Assembly: GCF_018326005.1 (NCBI RefSeq)
Contig: NZ_AP021903.1
Location: forward strand, 558,001 to 622,000
Origin: Pseudomonas sp. Seg1
GTDB taxonomy: Bacteria > Pseudomonadota > Gammaproteobacteria > Pseudomonadales > Pseudomonadaceae
Direction of reading: 5' to 3'
DNA: 64,000 bases
The position numbers and the translations under genes are program-made. Positions 1-7,873 of the stretch are shown in pieces; positions within the stretch are counted from its first letter, which is position 1; the number at the start of each line of letters is the position of its first letter. Below the pieces are notes generated by a model, which was not told the DNA's origin, searched no databases, and saw nothing but the letters and a program-made list of their open reading frames with translations.

Positions 1-195
1 GCCAGCGTCGTCGGCGTCCTTGGCGGTCAAACCGTTCAGCTCGGTCAGGGTTGCACCACCCTCGAGTTTTTCCAGGTAATTGAAAATTGCCTGCTTGATC
101 AGCCAGTGCGGTGTGCGATCAATCGAGGTCGCGGCAGCCTTCAGGCGCTCGCGGGTCGGGTCATCGAGTTTGACCCCAAGGGTGGTGGTAGCCAT
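1..195 (-). CDS. putA: PutA proline utilization protein, N-terminal fragment (cut by window edge)
   Basis: Only the first 65 residues are present; the gene runs off the left edge. PutA is the trifunctional proline dehydrogenase, pyrroline-5-carboxylate dehydrogenase and autogenous repressor. The visible part is its ribbon-helix-helix DNA-binding domain, beginning MATTTLGVKLDD and continuing through RTPHWLIKQAIF, very close to the E. coli PutA N-terminus including Thr5 and Lys9 of the DNA-contacting strand. The presence of this domain predicts that the protein represses its own and the putP promoter. It is divergent from putP, and the 457 bases between them carry repeated PutA operator cores. 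The start ATG (complement of 193-195) matches the family start exactly. Confidence 0.93.
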   Translation of the reverse strand, partial: MATTTLGVKLDDPTRERLKAAATSIDRTPHWLIKQAIFNYLEKLEGGATLTELNGLTAKDADDAG

Positions 196-263
196 ATTTT
201 TATCCTCATGGTTGCCACAGTTGCGTGGCATCAGCTGGCGGCAAGATTAGCCGTGCGCTGAAA

Positions 264-506
264 GAGGTGCAACCGGGTGCAACCCTTTTTTTGTCGGAAA
301 AATAAGCAGCTCATCAGGAAATATTTTCTGGTACGAAAGTGCCGCTCCTGCTTGGTGCTTTTGCTTCTAGCAAAGCGCGTTGACTGCGCTAAAAGGGAGC
401 AAAAACCGCTTGTTTGTCGATATATCCGACTAGGTGCAACTAATTCTCGCGAAACTGGTTGCACCTTTTTTGGTTTGTTGCATAGCATTCGCGCCCAAGG
501 TGCAAC
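264..506. promoter_or_regulatory. putA/putP divergent control region with six GTTGCA PutA operator cores
   Basis: Six exact copies of GTTGCA (or TGCAAC) lie between the divergent putA and putP starts: TGCAAC at 268-273, 278-283, 435-440 and 501-506, and GTTGCA at 458-463 and 477-482. The first two are spaced exactly 10 bp apart, one helical turn. The 432-440 and 458-466 copies form an inverted repeat (AGGTGCAAC and GTTGCACCT). GTTGCA is the core bound by the E. coli PutA ribbon-helix-helix domain, so these are very likely PutA operators. The rest of 196-652 holds no gene; small open frames here are not supported by codon use or homology. Confidence 0.75.
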
Positions 507-652
507 CGGTGTAAACCGGTGCATCGGCTGGTGGCTTTCCTGGGGAAACATCAGTCCTAAATGCTCGGGATCCGGATTCGTCTGCCAAACGTCGTCGTTT
601 GTGTGCGATCCATCACCGCTGCTACATAAAAACAAAGCCAGGGCGTAACTTA

Positions 653-2137
653 ATGAGCGTAAGCAATCCAACACTGATCACGTTCGTGATCTACATCGCA
701 GCAATGGTGCTGATCGGCTTCATGGCCTATCGCTCCACCAATAACCTTTCTGACTACATTCTTGGCGGCCGCAGCCTCGGCAGCGTGGTGACGGCATTGT
801 CTGCCGGTGCTTCCGACATGAGTGGCTGGTTGCTGATGGGCCTGCCGGGCGCCATCTACATGTCCGGTCTGTCCGAAAGCTGGATCGCCATCGGCCTGAT
901 CGTCGGCGCCTACCTGAACTGGCTGTTCGTTGCCGGTCGTCTGCGCGTGCAGACCGAGCACAACGGCGATGCCCTGACTCTGCCGGACTACTTCTCCAGC
1001 CGTTTCGAAGACAAAAGCGGCCTGCTGCGGATCATCTCGGCCATCGTGATTCTGGTGTTCTTCACCATTTATTGCGCATCCGGCATCGTGGCTGGTGCCC
1101 GTCTGTTCGAAAGCACCTTCGGCATGTCCTACGAGACCGCGCTGTGGGCCGGTGCTGCAGCGACGATTGCCTACACCTTCGTGGGTGGTTTCCTGGCGGT
1201 GAGCTGGACTGACACCGTACAAGCCACGCTGATGATCTTCGCCCTGCTGCTGACGCCGATCATCGTGCTGCTGGCCACCGGCGGTGTCGACACCACGTTC
1301 CTGGCGATCGAAGCCCAGGATCCAAGCAACTTCGACATGCTCAAGGGCACCACTTTCATCGGCATCATTTCGCTGATGGGCTGGGGTCTGGGCTACTTCG
1401 GTCAGCCGCACATTCTTGCGCGCTTCATGGCCGCTGACTCGGTTAAATCGATCGCCAACGCCCGTCGCATCTCCATGACCTGGATGATCCTGTGCCTGGG
1501 CGGCACCGTGGCGGTGGGCTTCTTCGGTATCGCCTACTTCTCGGCGCACCCGGAAGTTGCCGGTCCCGTGACCGAAAACCACGAGCGTGTGTTCATCGAG
1601 CTGGCAAAAATCCTCTTCAACCCATGGGTTGCCGGTGTGTTGCTGTCGGCCATTCTGGCAGCGGTAATGAGCACCCTGAGCTGCCAACTGCTGGTGTGCT
1701 CCAGCGCCCTGACCGAAGATTTCTACAAGACTTTCCTGCGTAAATCCGCTTCGCAAACCGAGCTGGTCTGGGTCGGCCGCGCCATGGTGCTGCTGGTTGC
1801 CCTGATCGCTATCGCGATGGCGGCGAACCCGGAAAACCGCGTGCTGGGTCTGGTGTCCTACGCCTGGGCCGGTTTCGGTGCTGCGTTCGGTCCGGTGGTG
1901 TTGATCTCGGTGATCTGGAAAGGTATGACCCGCAACGGCGCACTGGCCGGTATCCTGGTCGGCGCGATCACCGTGGTGGTATGGAAGCATTTCGAGGTGA
2001 TGGGTCTGTACGAAATCATCCCGGGCTTCATCTTCGCCAGCCTGGCAATCTACATCGTCAGCAAGCTTGGTTCGCCAAGCAAAGGCATGGTGATGCGCTT
2101 CGAAGCGGCAGAAAAAGATTTCCATCTGAACAAGTGA
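653..2137 (+). CDS. putP: Sodium/proline symporter PutP
   Basis: 494-residue inner-membrane transporter of the sodium:solute symporter family that takes up proline with sodium and feeds PutA. The sequence starts MSVSNPTLITFVIYIAAM and shows the expected run of about 13 hydrophobic helices. N-terminal family motifs are visible, such as LGGRSLGSVVTALSAGASDMS, which holds the sodium-site serines of helix 2 (SAGASDMSGWLLMGLPGA region). The length fits E. coli PutP (502 residues). An upstream in-frame ATG at 599 would add 18 poorly conserved residues, so ATG 653 was chosen. Expression is probably derepressed when proline sends PutA to the membrane, given the operator copies upstream. A strong terminator follows at 2161. 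Confidence 0.95.
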   Translation: MSVSNPTLITFVIYIAAMVLIGFMAYRSTNNLSDYILGGRSLGSVVTALSAGASDMSGWLLMGLPGAIYMSGLSESWIAIGLIVGAYLNWLFVAGRLRVQTEHNGDALTLPDYFSSRFEDKSGLLRIISAIVILVFFTIYCASGIVAGARLFESTFGMSYETALWAGAAATIAYTFVGGFLAVSWTDTVQATLMIFALLLTPIIVLLATGGVDTTFLAIEAQDPSNFDMLKGTTFIGIISLMGWGLGYFGQPHILARFMAADSVKSIANARRISMTWMILCLGGTVAVGFFGIAYFSAHPEVAGPVTENHERVFIELAKILFNPWVAGVLLSAILAAVMSTLSCQLLVCSSALTEDFYKTFLRKSASQTELVWVGRAMVLLVALIAIAMAANPENRVLGLVSYAWAGFGAAFGPVVLISVIWKGMTRNGALAGILVGAITVVVWKHFEVMGLYEIIPGFIFASLAIYIVSKLGSPSKGMVMRFEAAEKDFHLNK

Positions 2138-2160
2138 TGCACTGAGCTTCGGCTCACCTG

Positions 2161-2197
2161 AAAACGGCCCGATTCCTACAAGGAACGGGCCGTTTTT
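2161..2197 (+). terminator. Rho-independent terminator after putP
   Basis: AAAACGGCCCG and CGGGCCGTTTT arms with extra TTCC/GGAA pairing, one bulge and a short loop, followed by a T-run. It begins 24 bases after the putP stop codon. Confidence 0.9.
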
Positions 2198-2231
2198 TAT
2201 TGCCCAGAATTTCTCAAGAGCACTGGAGAAA

Positions 2232-2326
2232 CCTGTGGGAGCTGGCTTGCCAGCGATAGCGGTGTGTCAGTCAATGCATGTGCTGAAGGTGCTGGCCTCA
2301 TCGCTGGCAAGCCAGCTCCCACAGGT
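2232..2326. repeat. REP pair (inverted)
   Basis: Two inverted copies of a Pseudomonas REP variant, CCTGTGGGAGCTGGCTTGCC at 2232 and its complement ending at 2326, with about 45 bases between them. Together with the terminators on either side it fills most of the 350-base gap between putP and vgrG. Confidence 0.9.
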
Positions 2327-2355
2327 TTCGTGTTGGTTTTGAGACGTATGTCTGT

Positions 2356-2376
2356 AGTCGGATGCGCCGACTTTTT
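2356..2376 (+). terminator. Short terminator-like hairpin upstream of vgrG
   Basis: AGTCGG (2356-2361), a five-base loop, CCGACT (2367-2372), then a run of T. The 6-bp stem and T-run fit a rightward intrinsic terminator about 110 bases before vgrG. What it would end is unclear, because putP already has a strong terminator. No gene is seen in 2377-2487. Confidence 0.45.
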
Positions 2377-2487
2377 ACGGGATATTCAGCAGTCCATGTA
2401 GGGCAAATCTGATTTTCCTGTCGCCCGCTCAATCGCTCTTGTCCCTCATGCAGAATCGGCCGCCCTCACACTGCAGAGAAACATCGG

Positions 2488-4503
2488 ATGTTCGCGCCTG
2501 CCAATCAACCGCGCTTCACGTTGACCCTTGAGGGCGCCCAGCACGACCTCAAAGTCCTTGAGTTCACGGGCAAGGAAGCCATCAGCCAACCTTTTCGCTT
2601 TGAGCTGGAACTGGTCAGCGAGCGACCGGATCTGGACCTCGAAAGCCTGCTGCACTGTCAGGCATTTCTGAGTTTTGAAGCGGACGGTTCCGGTGTGCAC
2701 GGTCAGATTTATCAGGTCGGACAGGGCGATTCCGGCAAACGTCTTACGCGCTATCACATCAGCCTTGTCCCGCGTCTCACATACCTCGGGCACCGGACCA
2801 ATCAGCGGATATTCCAGCATCAGAGCGTGCCGCAGATCGTTGCGCAGATTCTCAAGGATCACGCGATCCTGCGCGATACCTTCGAGTTTCGCCTCGGCAG
2901 CGATTACCCGGTGCGAGAGTATTGCGTGCAATACGCCGAGAGCGATCTGGCGTTTATCCAGCGTTTGTGTGCCGAGGTCGGCATTCATTACCATTTTCAG
3001 CACAGCCTCGAGGGGCACTTGTTGGTGTTCGGCGATGATCAGACGGTGTTTCCGCGTCTCGCTGAACCGACCCTCTACCTGCCCGGCAGCGGCATGGCTG
3101 GCGGGGCGCCGGCAATCAAACGCTTCAATGTCCGCGTGGAAACCCGCACCAGTGCCGTCACCCGACGCGACTACAACTTTGTAAAGCCGCAGTTGCAACT
3201 GGAAAGTCGCATCGACAGCGAACAGCGCCCGGTGCTTGAGGACTATCACTTTCCTGGCCAATTCAACGATCGTGAAACCGGCAAGCATCTGGCGCAACGC
3301 GCACTTGAAAGGCATGTCGCCGATTTCCGTCAGGCCGAGGGCATCAGCGATCAATCCGCATTGGTTTGCGGACATTTCCTGCAACTGACTGACCACCCGC
3401 GTAACGACTGGAATGATCTGTGGCTGCTCACCGGTATCGAACACCATGGCCGACAACCACAAGTGCTGGAGGAGTCGGTCACCAGCGATGGAGGAGAATT
3501 CCAGGGCTACCGTAATACTTTTCTTGCGACGCCGTGGGACGTGTTCTTTCGTCCGGCGCTGGGCCCGGAAAAACCACGGATGCTCGGTTATCAGCCGGCC
3601 GTCGTTACCGGGCCGAAAGACACGGAAATCCACTGCGACGAGTTCGGCCGGGTCAAGGTGCAACTGGCCTGGGATCGCGATGGCGAGTTGAACGAGCACT
3701 CCAGTTGCTGGCTGCGCGTCGCCACCGGTTGGGCCCACGACCGTTACGGCAGTGTGCTGATTCCACGGGTCGGCATGGAGGTGCTGGTCGGTTTCATCGA
3801 CGCCGACGCCGACAAACCTCTGGTGGTGGGCTGCCTGCCCAACGCCGCCACCCCGGTGCCACTGGATCTGCCGGCGGACAAGACCCGCAGCATTTTCCGC
3901 AGCCAGAGCAGCCCGGGGGGCGGTGGCTACAACGAGTTGCGCATCGAGGACAAAAAAGGCGCCGAGGAGATTTACCTGCGCGCCCAGCGCAACTGGACCC
4001 AGCATGTCTTGCACGACCAACAGGTGCAGGTCGATAACGCACGCAGCATCGTCGTCACCGGCATCGCCAAACATGAGTTGAAGGCTGACGAGCAACGCAT
4101 CACCCACGGCCAGCGCCAGGCTGAAGTGAAACAGGACGATCACCTGACGGTGGTCGGCGACCGGCATATCCGCGTGAGTAATCAGGCGACCAGCGCCAGT
4201 CAGCAAATTCACGTCAGCGCCGGCCAGCAAGTGGTGATCGATGGCGGTGCGAGCGCAACCATTCAGGCCGGCGGGCAGTGGATCAACATCGGCCCCGGCG
4301 GGATTTTCAGCAGCGTGCCGATCATGGTCGGTGGTGCGCCAATGGTGGCCATGAGTGCCGCGCCGGTTGTGCCGGGACTACCGGAAAAACTGACGGCAGC
4401 GCCGGCGGCCATTCTTACCGCAGCACAGATCATGAGCTTCAAGGGCGATGCGCCATTCTGCGAAGAGTGTGAGCGTTGCAAGGATGGTGTTTGTGCAGCC
4501 TGA
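2488..4503 (+). CDS. vgrG: Type VI secretion tip protein VgrG
   Basis: 671-residue VgrG (TssI) spike protein, the trimeric tip that is expelled with Hcp and carries effectors. The N-terminal two thirds correspond to the gp27-like module; SFEADGSGVHGQIYQV and the run ending YCVQYAESDLAFIQRLCAE are typical. The gp5-like OB-fold follows (EIHCDEFGRVKVQLAWDRDG at roughly residues 380-400), then the beta-helix needle with the family signature YNELRIEDKKGAEEIYLRAQ. The tail is unusual: the last 14 residues hold four cysteines (658, 661, 664, 669). The stop overlaps the start of a DUF4123 adaptor gene, so the two are translationally coupled. No hcp or tss structural genes are near, so this is an orphan vgrG island that depends on an apparatus encoded elsewhere. 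Confidence 0.93.
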   Translation: MFAPANQPRFTLTLEGAQHDLKVLEFTGKEAISQPFRFELELVSERPDLDLESLLHCQAFLSFEADGSGVHGQIYQVGQGDSGKRLTRYHISLVPRLTYLGHRTNQRIFQHQSVPQIVAQILKDHAILRDTFEFRLGSDYPVREYCVQYAESDLAFIQRLCAEVGIHYHFQHSLEGHLLVFGDDQTVFPRLAEPTLYLPGSGMAGGAPAIKRFNVRVETRTSAVTRRDYNFVKPQLQLESRIDSEQRPVLEDYHFPGQFNDRETGKHLAQRALERHVADFRQAEGISDQSALVCGHFLQLTDHPRNDWNDLWLLTGIEHHGRQPQVLEESVTSDGGEFQGYRNTFLATPWDVFFRPALGPEKPRMLGYQPAVVTGPKDTEIHCDEFGRVKVQLAWDRDGELNEHSSCWLRVATGWAHDRYGSVLIPRVGMEVLVGFIDADADKPLVVGCLPNAATPVPLDLPADKTRSIFRSQSSPGGGGYNELRIEDKKGAEEIYLRAQRNWTQHVLHDQQVQVDNARSIVVTGIAKHELKADEQRITHGQRQAEVKQDDHLTVVGDRHIRVSNQATSASQQIHVSAGQQVVIDGGASATIQAGGQWINIGPGGIFSSVPIMVGGAPMVAMSAAPVVPGLPEKLTAAPAAILTAAQIMSFKGDAPFCEECERCKDGVCAA

Positions 4504-5197
4504 TTTTCTAAAGCCTTCAGAGTGGCTGGAGCGTGAGCCGCTGAAATGTTCGGAACAGCTGTTCGCGATCTTCAGTCATGCCAGCGCCGCCAAGCCGCCG
4601 CAGGTAGCGGCTAGCCCGATTTGGGCGGATACGATTTATGCCGAGTGGGATGCAGTGATGCCTTTCGTGGGAATTGTCCCGGCAGACAGTGAGTTTCTGG
4701 ATTGGGCGGCGACTACTGAGTCTCATGATTGGGGCTGGCTGGCGGTGTCTTCAGCGAGCCTTGAAGTGGTGGTTGAGCATTTTCGCAGTTTGACTCAGGT
4801 GTTGATGCCGGACGGCAAAGCGGTGTTTTTCCGTTTTTGGGATGGACGGTTTTTGTCGCCGATCTTGCAGTCCGAGGCGGTCAGCGCGGCGCAGCTGTTG
4901 CCGGTGATCTCGCGTGGACTGATCAATGGTAAGGCCATTGATATCGGGGGGAAGGCGCAGGTTTCCGGGCAGGTGTTTCCATGGTGGAAAGTGCCGGAAT
5001 CGGCATTGGCGGCGGGCGGAGCTGATGTTCAGGTCAGTAACGCTGTGCAGTGGCTGAGCGAGGACCATCCGACGCTCTTCGAGGACTTCCCCGAGCCGGT
5101 TCTACGCTGCAAGGTCAGGCAGTTTTTTCAGGTCGCAACGTCGGAAGAATCGTCGCAGTCGGCGTTGTTGGAGTATTTGCTGACAGAGTCGGAGTGA
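4484..5197 (+). CDS. DUF4123 type VI effector adaptor (Tap/TEC-like)
   Basis: About 237 residues of the DUF4123 family, adaptor proteins that load a cognate effector onto VgrG before firing. The family core is visible: WADTIYAEWDAVMPFVGIV, then WGWLAVSSASLEVVVEHFRS, then MPDGKAVFFRFWDGRFL. The gene overlaps the end of vgrG by about 20 bases. The start is uncertain: ATG 4484 has a purine-rich stretch very close to it, GTG 4493 would have AAGGA at good spacing, and an earlier ATG at 4448 lies well inside vgrG. The adaptor is normally followed by its effector gene, but none is recognisable in the 335 bases downstream (5198-5532). Confidence 0.85.
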   Translation: MVFVQPDFLKPSEWLEREPLKCSEQLFAIFSHASAAKPPQVAASPIWADTIYAEWDAVMPFVGIVPADSEFLDWAATTESHDWGWLAVSSASLEVVVEHFRSLTQVLMPDGKAVFFRFWDGRFLSPILQSEAVSAAQLLPVISRGLINGKAIDIGGKAQVSGQVFPWWKVPESALAAGGADVQVSNAVQWLSEDHPTLFEDFPEPVLRCKVRQFFQVATSEESSQSALLEYLLTESE

Positions 5198-5425
5198 GGT
5201 TTCCGGGCGAAGGCCCCGGACGTTTCCTTCGAGTCGCGGCGGTTTTCATGAACTGGTGGGCGATGGGTTGCAGGGATAGTCTTTTCGTTGTCACCGCGAG
5301 AGTGGTGACAGGGTGTAGGAACCCTGAGAAATTCACCGCGCATCAGCGCTGTCGTTTGATTGCGGCACTTAATTCGTGCCCCTGATATCTTTGCGGCGGC
5401 TGTGCGCGGGAACGCTTCGGCGTAG

Positions 5426-5503
5426 CTGAGTTTGGTGGGTTTCTCAGTTTCCTACTCTCGCGTACGGCTGCCACCCAAACCTGTAGGAAGGTCATTGGCA
5501 GCC
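5426..5503 (+). promoter_or_regulatory. Structured leader with pseudoknot-capable pairing (possible C4-like RNA)
   Basis: Three pairings can be read in this stretch. CTGAG 5426-5430 pairs with CTCAG 5443-5447. TTCCTAC 5449-5455 pairs with GTAGGAA 5483-5489. GGCTGCCA 5466-5473 pairs with TGGCAGCC 5496-5503. The last two cross, so they form a pseudoknot or are mutually exclusive alternatives. The element ends 29 bases before the ATG of the 110-residue gene and just before its GAGG ribosome site. It recalls the C4 antisense RNA class of phage and proteobacterial leaders, but that match is not proven. The rest of 5198-5425 shows a GC-rich hairpin just after the DUF4123 stop (TCCGGG/CCCGGA near 5202-5221) and nothing else. 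Confidence 0.4.
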
Positions 5504-5532
5504 CCTCTTAAACCTATTGAGGTGTAACTGAA

Positions 5533-5865
5533 ATGACGACGCTCAAACCCGATCCACCCTACGTAAAACACATCCCCCATCCCGACAACCGCTACATGGC
5601 ATTGACCAGCAACTGCAACGACATGCCCACGCTGTTCGTCGACACCCACGCCCCTTCTGATGTCCTGATGGACGCCGCCAACTACCGCATCCGCACGGTC
5701 GTCCAGGTACTGGAAAACCTGTGCATGCGCGGCTCGATCGAATGCGATTCCCTCATCCTCAGCGACTTCGCCAAACTCTGCGCCATTCCCTTGCGCGACG
5801 GCTGTGATTTGCTCGATGTCATCGGCAAGCGATTAGGCGCAATGCCAACCTTAGTTCCGCGATGA
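5533..5865 (+). CDS. Small hypothetical protein, DUF3077/DUF6124-like
   Basis: 110 residues, soluble, no signal peptide or membrane segment. The middle part (LFVDTHAPSDVLMDAANYRI then a hydrophobic helical segment) resembles the small Pseudomonas proteins of the DUF3077/DUF6124 type, in which a short strand leads into a helical domain. The function is unknown. GAGGTG lies eight bases before the ATG, supporting this start. It is a single-gene unit behind a structured leader and before a REP pair. The family assignment rests on pattern only and could be wrong; the reading frame itself is well supported by codon use and ribosome site. Confidence 0.65.
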   Translation: MTTLKPDPPYVKHIPHPDNRYMALTSNCNDMPTLFVDTHAPSDVLMDAANYRIRTVVQVLENLCMRGSIECDSLILSDFAKLCAIPLRDGCDLLDVIGKRLGAMPTLVPR

Positions 5866-5873
5866 CTCAGTAT

Positions 5874-6006
5874 TGTGGCGAGGGGATTTATCCCCGATGG
5901 TCTGCGCAGCGGACCCCGGATCCGCAAACACGCTGTTTCAGGCGTACCGCGTCGGGTGGTTTTGGGGCTGCTGCGCAGACCATCGGGGATAAATCCCCTC
6001 GCCACA
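5874..6006. repeat. REP pair of the GGGGATTTATCCCCG type
   Basis: TTGTGGCGAGGGGATTTATC at 5874 and its inverted copy ending at 6006. The arms extend into TGGTCTGCGCAGC and its complement, so the whole element can fold into one long hairpin with about 50 bases in the loop. It lies between the small hypothetical gene and rlmJ and differs in sequence from the GGGAGCGGGC class seen elsewhere. Confidence 0.9.
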
Positions 6007-6093
6007 GGGAGCTTGTTGTCTGTCCGCTCGGCTGCGAACCCCTGACTTGCCGCCCGGTAAAAGGTAAACTTTGCGCCCTTCGCAGGAGCAGCC

Positions 6094-6933
6094 ATGAATT
6101 ATCGTCACGCCTTCCATGCCGGCAATCACGCCGATGTGTTCAAACACCTGACCTTGACCCGCCTCATCGCCCTGATGTCGCGCAAGGAGCAGCCGTTTGC
6201 CTATCTCGACACGCACGCCGGCATCGGTCTGTATGACTTGCAGGGCGATCAGGCCAACCGTACCGGCGAGTACCTGGAAGGCATCGCGCGCTTGTGGGAT
6301 CAGCCTGACCTGCCGGCGCTGACCGCCGACTACATGAAGGTGTTGCACGAGATGAACCCGGATGGCCAGTTGCGCTATTACCCCGGTTCGCCGGAACTGG
6401 CGCGGCGCCTGACTCGCCCACAGGATCGGGTGATGCTCAACGAGAAGCACCCGGAAGACGGCGTGCTGCTCAAGGACAACATGGCCGGTGATCGTCGGGT
6501 GAAAGTGCATCTGGGCGAGGGTTGGCATGTGGCGCGGGCAATGCTGCCGGTGCAGGAGAAGCGTGCGGTGATGTTGATAGATCCGCCGTTCGAGCAGCTC
6601 GACGAGATGCAGCGTTGCGCGGCGTCGTTGAAAGAAGCGATTGGCCGTATGCGCCAGACCGTGGCGGCGATCTGGTATCCGGTGAAGGATCAGCGCGCGT
6701 TACGTCGGTTCTATCAGGACCTGGCCGGCACCGGTGCGCCGAAGTTGTTGCGCGTGGAGTTGCTGGTGCATCCGCTGGACACGCCGAACAGCCTGAACGG
6801 TTCGGGCATGGCAATTGCCAATCCGCCGTGGGGGCTGGAGGAAGAATTGCGTGAGTTGCTGCCGTGGTTGTCCAAGAAATTGGGCCAGACCCAAGGTGGG
6901 TGGCAGATGGATTGGTTGATTGCCGAGAGTTAA
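6094..6933 (+). CDS. rlmJ: 23S rRNA (adenine-2030-N6)-methyltransferase RlmJ
   Basis: 279 residues, same length as E. coli RlmJ (YhiR, 280). It methylates N6 of A2030 in 23S rRNA using S-adenosylmethionine. The family N-terminus MNYRHAFHAGNHADVFKH is present. The cofactor region contains FAYLDTHAGIGLYDLQ, and the catalytic DPPF tetrad is in VMLIDPPFEQLDEM at about residue 165. Cytoplasmic, monocistronic. GCAGGAGCAGCC just before the ATG supplies the ribosome site. Confidence 0.95.
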   Translation: MNYRHAFHAGNHADVFKHLTLTRLIALMSRKEQPFAYLDTHAGIGLYDLQGDQANRTGEYLEGIARLWDQPDLPALTADYMKVLHEMNPDGQLRYYPGSPELARRLTRPQDRVMLNEKHPEDGVLLKDNMAGDRRVKVHLGEGWHVARAMLPVQEKRAVMLIDPPFEQLDEMQRCAASLKEAIGRMRQTVAAIWYPVKDQRALRRFYQDLAGTGAPKLLRVELLVHPLDTPNSLNGSGMAIANPPWGLEEELRELLPWLSKKLGQTQGGWQMDWLIAES

Positions 6934-6967
6934 TCAATTGCTTTGATGGTGTCTGAACGGACGCCTT

Positions 6968-7046
6968 CGCGGGCAAGCCCGCTCCCACAGGTTTAGCGCC
7001 GAATTCAAAAATAGCGCATGACCCTGTGGGAGCGGGCTTGCCCGCG
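6968..7046. repeat. REP pair between rlmJ and msrA
   Basis: CGCGGGCAAGCCCGCTCCCA at 6968 and the inverted copy ending at 7046, separated by about 30 bases. It lies between the convergent ends of rlmJ and msrA, where it may end transcription from both sides. Confidence 0.9.
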
Positions 7047-7059
7047 ATGCTTTTGGGGT

Positions 7060-7725
7060 TTAGTTACCCGCCAGACTCGGCGGCATGCACACACCGGTGC
7101 CGCCGATCCCGCAATAACCTTCCGGGTTTTTCGCCAGATACTGTTGGTGATACGCCTCGGCGAAGTACACGGTCGGTGCCTGTTCGATCTCGGTGCTGAT
7201 CTCGCCCAGGCCAGCCTTCGACAGCTCGGCCTGATAAGTCGCCTTGCTCTTCAGCGCCGCATCCAGATGCTCGGGCGAAGTTGCATAGATCACCGAGCGG
7301 TACTGCGTGCCGATGTCGTTGCCCTGACGCATGCCCTGTGTCGGGTTGTGCAATTCCCAGAACATCGCCAGCAGCTCTTCGTAGCTGACTTTGGCCTTGT
7401 CATACACCACCAGCACCACTTCAGCGTGGCCGGTCAGGCCCGAGCAGACTTCTTCGTAAGTCGGGTTCGGTGTGAAACCGCCGGCATAACCAACGACCGT
7501 GCTGACCACGCCTTCACGCTGCCAGAAGCGACGTTCGGCGCCCCAGAAACAGCCCAGACCGAAGATTGCAAAATCGACGTCCTGGAAAAACGGGCCAAGC
7601 AGCGGGGTTTCTTCGAAGACGAAATGCTTTTCCGGCAGTGTCATCGCGGTTTCGCGGCCGGGCAGAGCTTGTTCTTTAGTCGGGAGCACGTTTTTGTTCA
7701 CCAGTATTTCCGAGCGCAGAACCAT
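7060..7725 (-). CDS. msrA: Peptide-methionine (S)-S-oxide reductase MsrA
   Basis: 221 residues. MsrA reduces methionine S-sulfoxide in proteins and free methionine, a repair step after oxidative damage. The catalytic motif [11 protein letters not shown] is present at about residue 57, followed by [19 protein letters not shown] and the conserved HAEVV segment. The C-terminal [11 protein letters not shown] holds two further cysteines that can act as resolving residues. The length matches the long E. coli form (212). AGAGGA precedes the ATG at good spacing. It is read leftward as a single gene toward a REP pair. Confidence 0.95.
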   Translation of the reverse strand: MVLRSEILVNKNVLPTKEQALPGRETAMTLPEKHFVFEETPLLGPFFQDVDFAIFGLGCFWGAERRFWQREGVVSTVVGYAGGFTPNPTYEEVCSGLTGHAEVVLVVYDKAKVSYEELLAMFWELHNPTQGMRQGNDIGTQYRSVIYATSPEHLDAALKSKATYQAELSKAGLGEISTEIEQAPTVYFAEAYHQQYLAKNPEGYCGIGGTGVCMPPSLAGN

Positions 7726-7803
7726 GATCGTTCCTCTCAGTCAGGATGGGATGTAAAAAGTCAGACCGCCAGTGTGCCCAATGATGCCGAGTTAATCACT
7801 AGT

Positions 7804-7826
7804 CAAAATGTGCGGGTACTCGCACA
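7804..7826 (-). terminator. Intrinsic terminator for the GGDEF/EAL gene
   Basis: Read leftward: TGTGCG and CGCACA arms around GAGTACC, followed by TTTTGACT. It is about 50 bases beyond the stop of the EAL-domain gene and before msrA. Confidence 0.6.
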
Positions 7827-7827
7827 C

Positions 7828-7861
7828 ACCGCTATCGCGAGCAGGCTCACTCCTACAAGGA
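7828..7861. repeat. Single REP half-element
   Basis: One unpaired copy related to CGCGAGCAGGCTCACTCCTAC, without the usual inverted partner, between the EAL gene and its terminator. Confidence 0.6.
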
Positions 7862-7873
7862 ATCTGCGGTGTT

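Noticed and set aside
2446..4230. Long open frame on the minus strand opposite vgrG (594 codons)
   Set aside because: It mirrors vgrG codons in a GC-rich genome and has no domain or ribosome site; vgrG itself is clear.
5050..5385. Candidate effector open frame (111 codons) after the DUF4123 adaptor
   Set aside because: It starts inside the adaptor in another frame, has odd composition and no ribosome site.
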